Source of the DNA: Pseudomonas sp. H3(2019)
GTDB taxonomy: Bacteria; Pseudomonadota; Gammaproteobacteria; Pseudomonadales; Pseudomonadaceae
Assembly (NCBI RefSeq): GCF_007713465.1
Contig: NZ_VMSG01000020.1
Location: forward strand, 1 to 64,000
Direction: 5' to 3'
DNA: 64,000 bases
Under the pieces are notes generated by a model. The model saw only the letters and a program-made list of their open reading frames with translations. It made no database searches and was not told the DNA's origin. A program made the position numbers and the translations under genes. How positions within the stretch are numbered: position 1 is the stretch's first letter; every line of letters begins with the position of its first letter. Positions 61,404-64,000 of this stretch are shown piece by piece.

Positions 61404-62750
61404 TCAGCGGACCCGGGCTTCTGCAAGCCGGGTTTCGCGGGCGGGGCGTTCGGGCAGCGACGGACGCGTTTCCTTGGCAAACCAGGCGGCGGTCAGGCAC
61501 ACAAGGTTAGCGATCAGCAGGTACCAGACCGGTGACATCGGGTCACCGGTGGTGCCGATCAGCCAGGTAATGATGATCTGCGCCGTACCGCCAAACGCAG
61601 CTACACCGAAGGCGTAGACGATGGAGAAACCGGTGGAGCGCACCGATTTCGGGAAGCTCTCCACCAGCAGCACGATCAACGCTGCGCCGCTCATGCCATG
61701 CAGACCCGAGAGGACCGCCAGGGTCAGCAGGAAGGTCGCCGGGCTGGGGTGCTCGGTCATCAGTTGCAGGGCCGGAAACAGGATCAACAGCAACACCACT
61801 CGGGGCGTCATCAGGGTCACCCGACGCCCGAAGCGGTCGCAGAGCATGCCACCCGCCACCGCGCACACAGCCATGGCAGCACCGGCCACCAGGGTCGAGA
61901 GCATGGAAATGCTGGTGGGCAGCTTCAATTCGGTGAGGGCGAAGGTGGTCATGTAGTTCAGGAAGTACTGGGTGATAGTGCTGCCGGAAAGAATCAGCAG
62001 CCCCAACACCAGAGCGCGCCGGTGTTTGCCGCCTATTTCCCGTACCAGGTCGACGGTATTGGTTTGCTCGCTATGGCCGTGGAAGGTTTCGGCAAGATTG
62101 CGGCGGATGTAGATACCGATCGGCAACACCAGCAGGCCGAACACGAACGGTACGCGCCAGCCCCAACTATTGAGGTCTTCCGGGGACAGGACTTTTGTCA
62201 GGATGAACCCCACCAGCCCGGCCACCATGGCGGCGACGCCCTGGGCAACCACTTGCCAGCAGGCGTAGGTGCCGCGTTTGTGGGGGGGCGCCGCTTCAAG
62301 GATGTAGGTGGTGGCGGGGCCGGCTTCACCGCCCCAGGCCAGGCCCTGGATCATGCGGGTGACCACCAGCAGGATTGGCGCGGCGATGCCGATGGTCTCG
62401 TAGCCGGGCAATATCGCGATGCTGCCGGTGCCCACAGCCATCATCACCAGGGTCAAAAGCATCGCTGGTTTGCGCCCGACGCGGTCGGCGTAGGCGCCGA
62501 TCAGTACCGCACCCAGGGGCCGGACGATAAAGCCGGTGCCGAACGCGATGACCGACAGCATCAGGCTGACGAAGGCACTGTCGGACGGGAAAAACGTGTG
62601 GCCGATCATCACCGCAAAAGTTGCGTATACACCAAAGTCGAAAAATTCCACGGCGTTACCCAGGACTACAGCGAAGATGCTCTTCTTGCCGACGTCCGGA
62701 GGTGATGTGTCGAGTGCAGGATCGGGTCGTGTCAATTGTTGTGTGGGCAT
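61404..62750 (-). CDS. MHS-family (metabolite:H+ symporter) MFS protein
   Basis: 448 residues from the ATG at 62750 (AAGGC about 9 bases upstream). About 12 hydrophobic segments. The MHS landmarks are present: NAVEFFDFGVYATFA in helix 1 and GAYADRVGRKPAMLLT motif A, and the EAGPATTYILEAAPPHKRG loop. The family (ShiA, KgtP, ProP) imports organic acids, osmolytes or aromatics. It lies between the amidase and the OprD genes on one strand and is probably co-expressed with them. Confidence 0.9.
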   Translation of the reverse strand: MPTQQLTRPDPALDTSPPDVGKKSIFAVVLGNAVEFFDFGVYATFAVMIGHTFFPSDSAFVSLMLSVIAFGTGFIVRPLGAVLIGAYADRVGRKPAMLLTLVMMAVGTGSIAILPGYETIGIAAPILLVVTRMIQGLAWGGEAGPATTYILEAAPPHKRGTYACWQVVAQGVAAMVAGLVGFILTKVLSPEDLNSWGWRVPFVFGLLVLPIGIYIRRNLAETFHGHSEQTNTVDLVREIGGKHRRALVLGLLILSGSTITQYFLNYMTTFALTELKLPTSISMLSTLVAGAAMAVCAVAGGMLCDRFGRRVTLMTPRVVLLLILFPALQLMTEHPSPATFLLTLAVLSGLHGMSGAALIVLLVESFPKSVRSTGFSIVYAFGVAAFGGTAQIIITWLIGTTGDPMSPVWYLLIANLVCLTAAWFAKETRPSLPERPARETRLAEARVR

Positions 62751-62833
62751 TCCATTGCCTTTTAGGTCGATAGGGCTCTGGCCAGGACGGCCCGGAGCAA
62801 CAAGGTGGGAGGGGAGTTCTTGAGGGGGCGAAG

Positions 62834-64000
62834 TCAGGCAGGATTCGGCCAGCAGTGGATTGCACCACGCCAGTTTTCGTAGGTTTTTGCGATTTGCAGC
62901 AGCCATTGATCGGCAAAGCGCGGGGCGATCATCTGCAGCCCGATGGGCATGCCGTCGGCGGCGAAACCGCAGTTGATCGACAGCGCAGGTTGTTCGCTCA
63001 TGTTCCAGGGCACAGTGAACACGATGTGTTCGAACGGTTGCTGCGGGTCATTGCTCGGTGACGGCCAGTCGGCCGCAAAGGCGTTGATCTGGTTGGTGGG
63101 GGAGAGCACCAGGTCGAATGTGTCGAACAACTGAGCGGCGCGGCGGCGCATTTCGAAGGTCTGGTTGAAGCCCCGTACGGCTTCCACGCCAGTGATATCG
63201 GCGCCAGGGGCGGCCCAGTCGCGGATGTACGGCAAGACTTTGTCGAATTGCTCGCTGCTCAAGGCTGACAGTTCGGCCCATTGGCGAGCGCGCCAGAACT
63301 GGTCGAGGCCGTCGAGCTGGGCGCGGTCCATGATCGGCGCAATCACTGTGACCTTGGCACCGTGGGCTTCGAACAGCCGAGCTGCTTGCTCCACGGCTTT
63401 ACAGACGAAATCTTCAGGTGCGAGGCCGGCACCGGGTTCGAGCATCAGGCCGATACGCAGGCCCTTTACCGACAGCGACTGATTGCTCCATTGCGTGGTG
63501 AGCGGTGGCAGGCTGGTAGCGTCGCGCGAGTCGGGGCGGGCCAGGTGTTGCATCAACAACACGCAATCATCGACCGTGCGGGTCATGGGGCCGGCGGTGC
63601 GGCCGGTGTAATACGGGTCGATGGGGATGCGCCCCAGCGTCGGCTTGAAACCGACCAGCCCGCACCAGGCCGCGGGCAGTCGCACCGATCCGCCGATGTC
63701 GGTGCCTACGTGCAGAGGCCCGTAACCGGCGGCTGCGGCTGCGGCGGCCCCGGAACTCGATCCACCAGTGTTGTTGGCTGTGTTCCATGGATTGCGAGTG
63801 ATGCCGTGGAAGCTGGAAAGGCCCGAAGAGAGCATGCCGAAATCCGGAACGGTGGTCTTGGCCAGGATGATTGCCCCGGCTTCACGCAAGCGCGCGGCGG
63901 GCGGTGCATCCTTCAGCGCCGGCGTCAGGCGGGTGGCGGCGCTACCCAACGGGATGGGCTGGCCCTCGGTGGCGATCAGTTCCTTGAGGGTCACCGGCAC
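62834..64000 (-). CDS. Amidase signature enzyme (partial; N-terminus beyond window)
   Basis: At least 388 residues; the gene runs off the right edge, so about 80 N-terminal residues are outside. All catalytic residues are inside: the Lys in PVTLKELIA, the cis-Ser in GGSSSGAAAAAAAG and the nucleophile Ser in GTDIGGSVRLPA. It hydrolyses amide bonds of an unknown substrate (GatA-like fold, but a stand-alone catabolic amidase by context). It is the first gene of the strand's amidase-symporter-porin cluster, in the window. Confidence 0.9.
   Translation of the reverse strand: MPVTLKELIATEGQPIPLGSAATRLTPALKDAPPAARLREAGAIILAKTTVPDFGMLSSGLSSFHGITRNPWNTANNTGGSSSGAAAAAAAGYGPLHVGTDIGGSVRLPAAWCGLVGFKPTLGRIPIDPYYTGRTAGPMTRTVDDCVLLMQHLARPDSRDATSLPPLTTQWSNQSLSVKGLRIGLMLEPGAGLAPEDFVCKAVEQAARLFEAHGAKVTVIAPIMDRAQLDGLDQFWRARQWAELSALSSEQFDKVLPYIRDWAAPGADITGVEAVRGFNQTFEMRRRAAQLFDTFDLVLSPTNQINAFAADWPSPSNDPQQPFEHIVFTVPWNMSEQPALSINCGFAADGMPIGLQMIAPRFADQWLLQIAKTYENWRGAIHCWPNPA

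Overview
The window looks like a chromosomal segment of a fluorescent-group Pseudomonas. The support is an OprD-type porin, two RsmX-type sRNAs, dialkylresorcinol genes of the kind known from P. chlororaphis/aurantiaca, a DUF6124 protein, isonitrile hydratase, and the short interspersed REP-type palindromes usual in this group. I see no rRNA, tRNA, IS element, CRISPR array or prophage.

Layout. 0-2.1 kb: a terminator and an orphan PBP2 gene (mrdA) away from rodA. 2.1-3.8 kb: a decayed patch in which a LysR gene without its HTH abuts a class II aldolase without its N-terminus, followed by a probable tail of a quinohemoprotein amine dehydrogenase beta subunit. 3.8-9.5 kb: LprI-like and GFA proteins, two tandem secreted halovibrin-like proteins facing an ADP-ribosylglycohydrolase, then an AHSA1/SRPBCC-ArsR pair. 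9.6-10.0 kb: two tandem RsmX-like sRNAs with GGA hairpins and rho-independent terminators. 10.2-13.0 kb: darABC (flavodoxin-like DarA, KAS III DarB, ACP DarC), with a lux-box-like palindrome upstream. 13.0-14.9 kb: divergent isonitrile hydratase and GlxA-type regulator around an inverted repeat. 14.9-19.2 kb: a three-gene operon (small membrane protein, membrane-anchored TIGR01777 SDR, and an unusual hydrolase/ATP-grasp/phospho-His fusion). 19.4-25 kb: a hypothetical gene, DUF6124, idi, a dxr-like fragment, a GH15 hydrolase and an MFS protein. 25.0-28.1 kb: mgtA with a long leader. 28.3-32.8 kb: a receiver protein lacking its Asp and a BvgA/BvgS-like two-component system. 32.8-36.2 kb: dkgB, an MscS channel with a cyclic-nucleotide-binding domain, REP-type repeats, a DUF6124 remnant and an AhpD-like protein.

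36.3-46.8 kb is the most interesting part: a tightly overlapping five-gene operon, clearly richer in GC, encoding DUF4132, a MoxR-type AAA ATPase, a DUF5682 protein, a VWA protein and a SWIM zinc-finger protein. It matches the gene content of the uncharacterised E. coli yehI-yehL-yehM-yehP-yehQ cluster, a MoxR/VWA chaperone-like system of unknown target.

46.8-51.6 kb: an EmrAB-type efflux pair, an AraC regulator and a divergent Bcr/CflA-type MFS pump. 51.7-59.8 kb: a two-partner secretion system (TpsB, then a 1592-residue cysteine-free TpsA) and an outer-membrane barrel-like protein with a long N-terminal extension. 59.8-64.0 kb: a catabolic uptake cluster on the minus strand (amidase, cut by the window edge; MHS-type symporter; OprD-type porin).

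All calls come from reading the sequence by eye. No database search, GC count or structure prediction was run.
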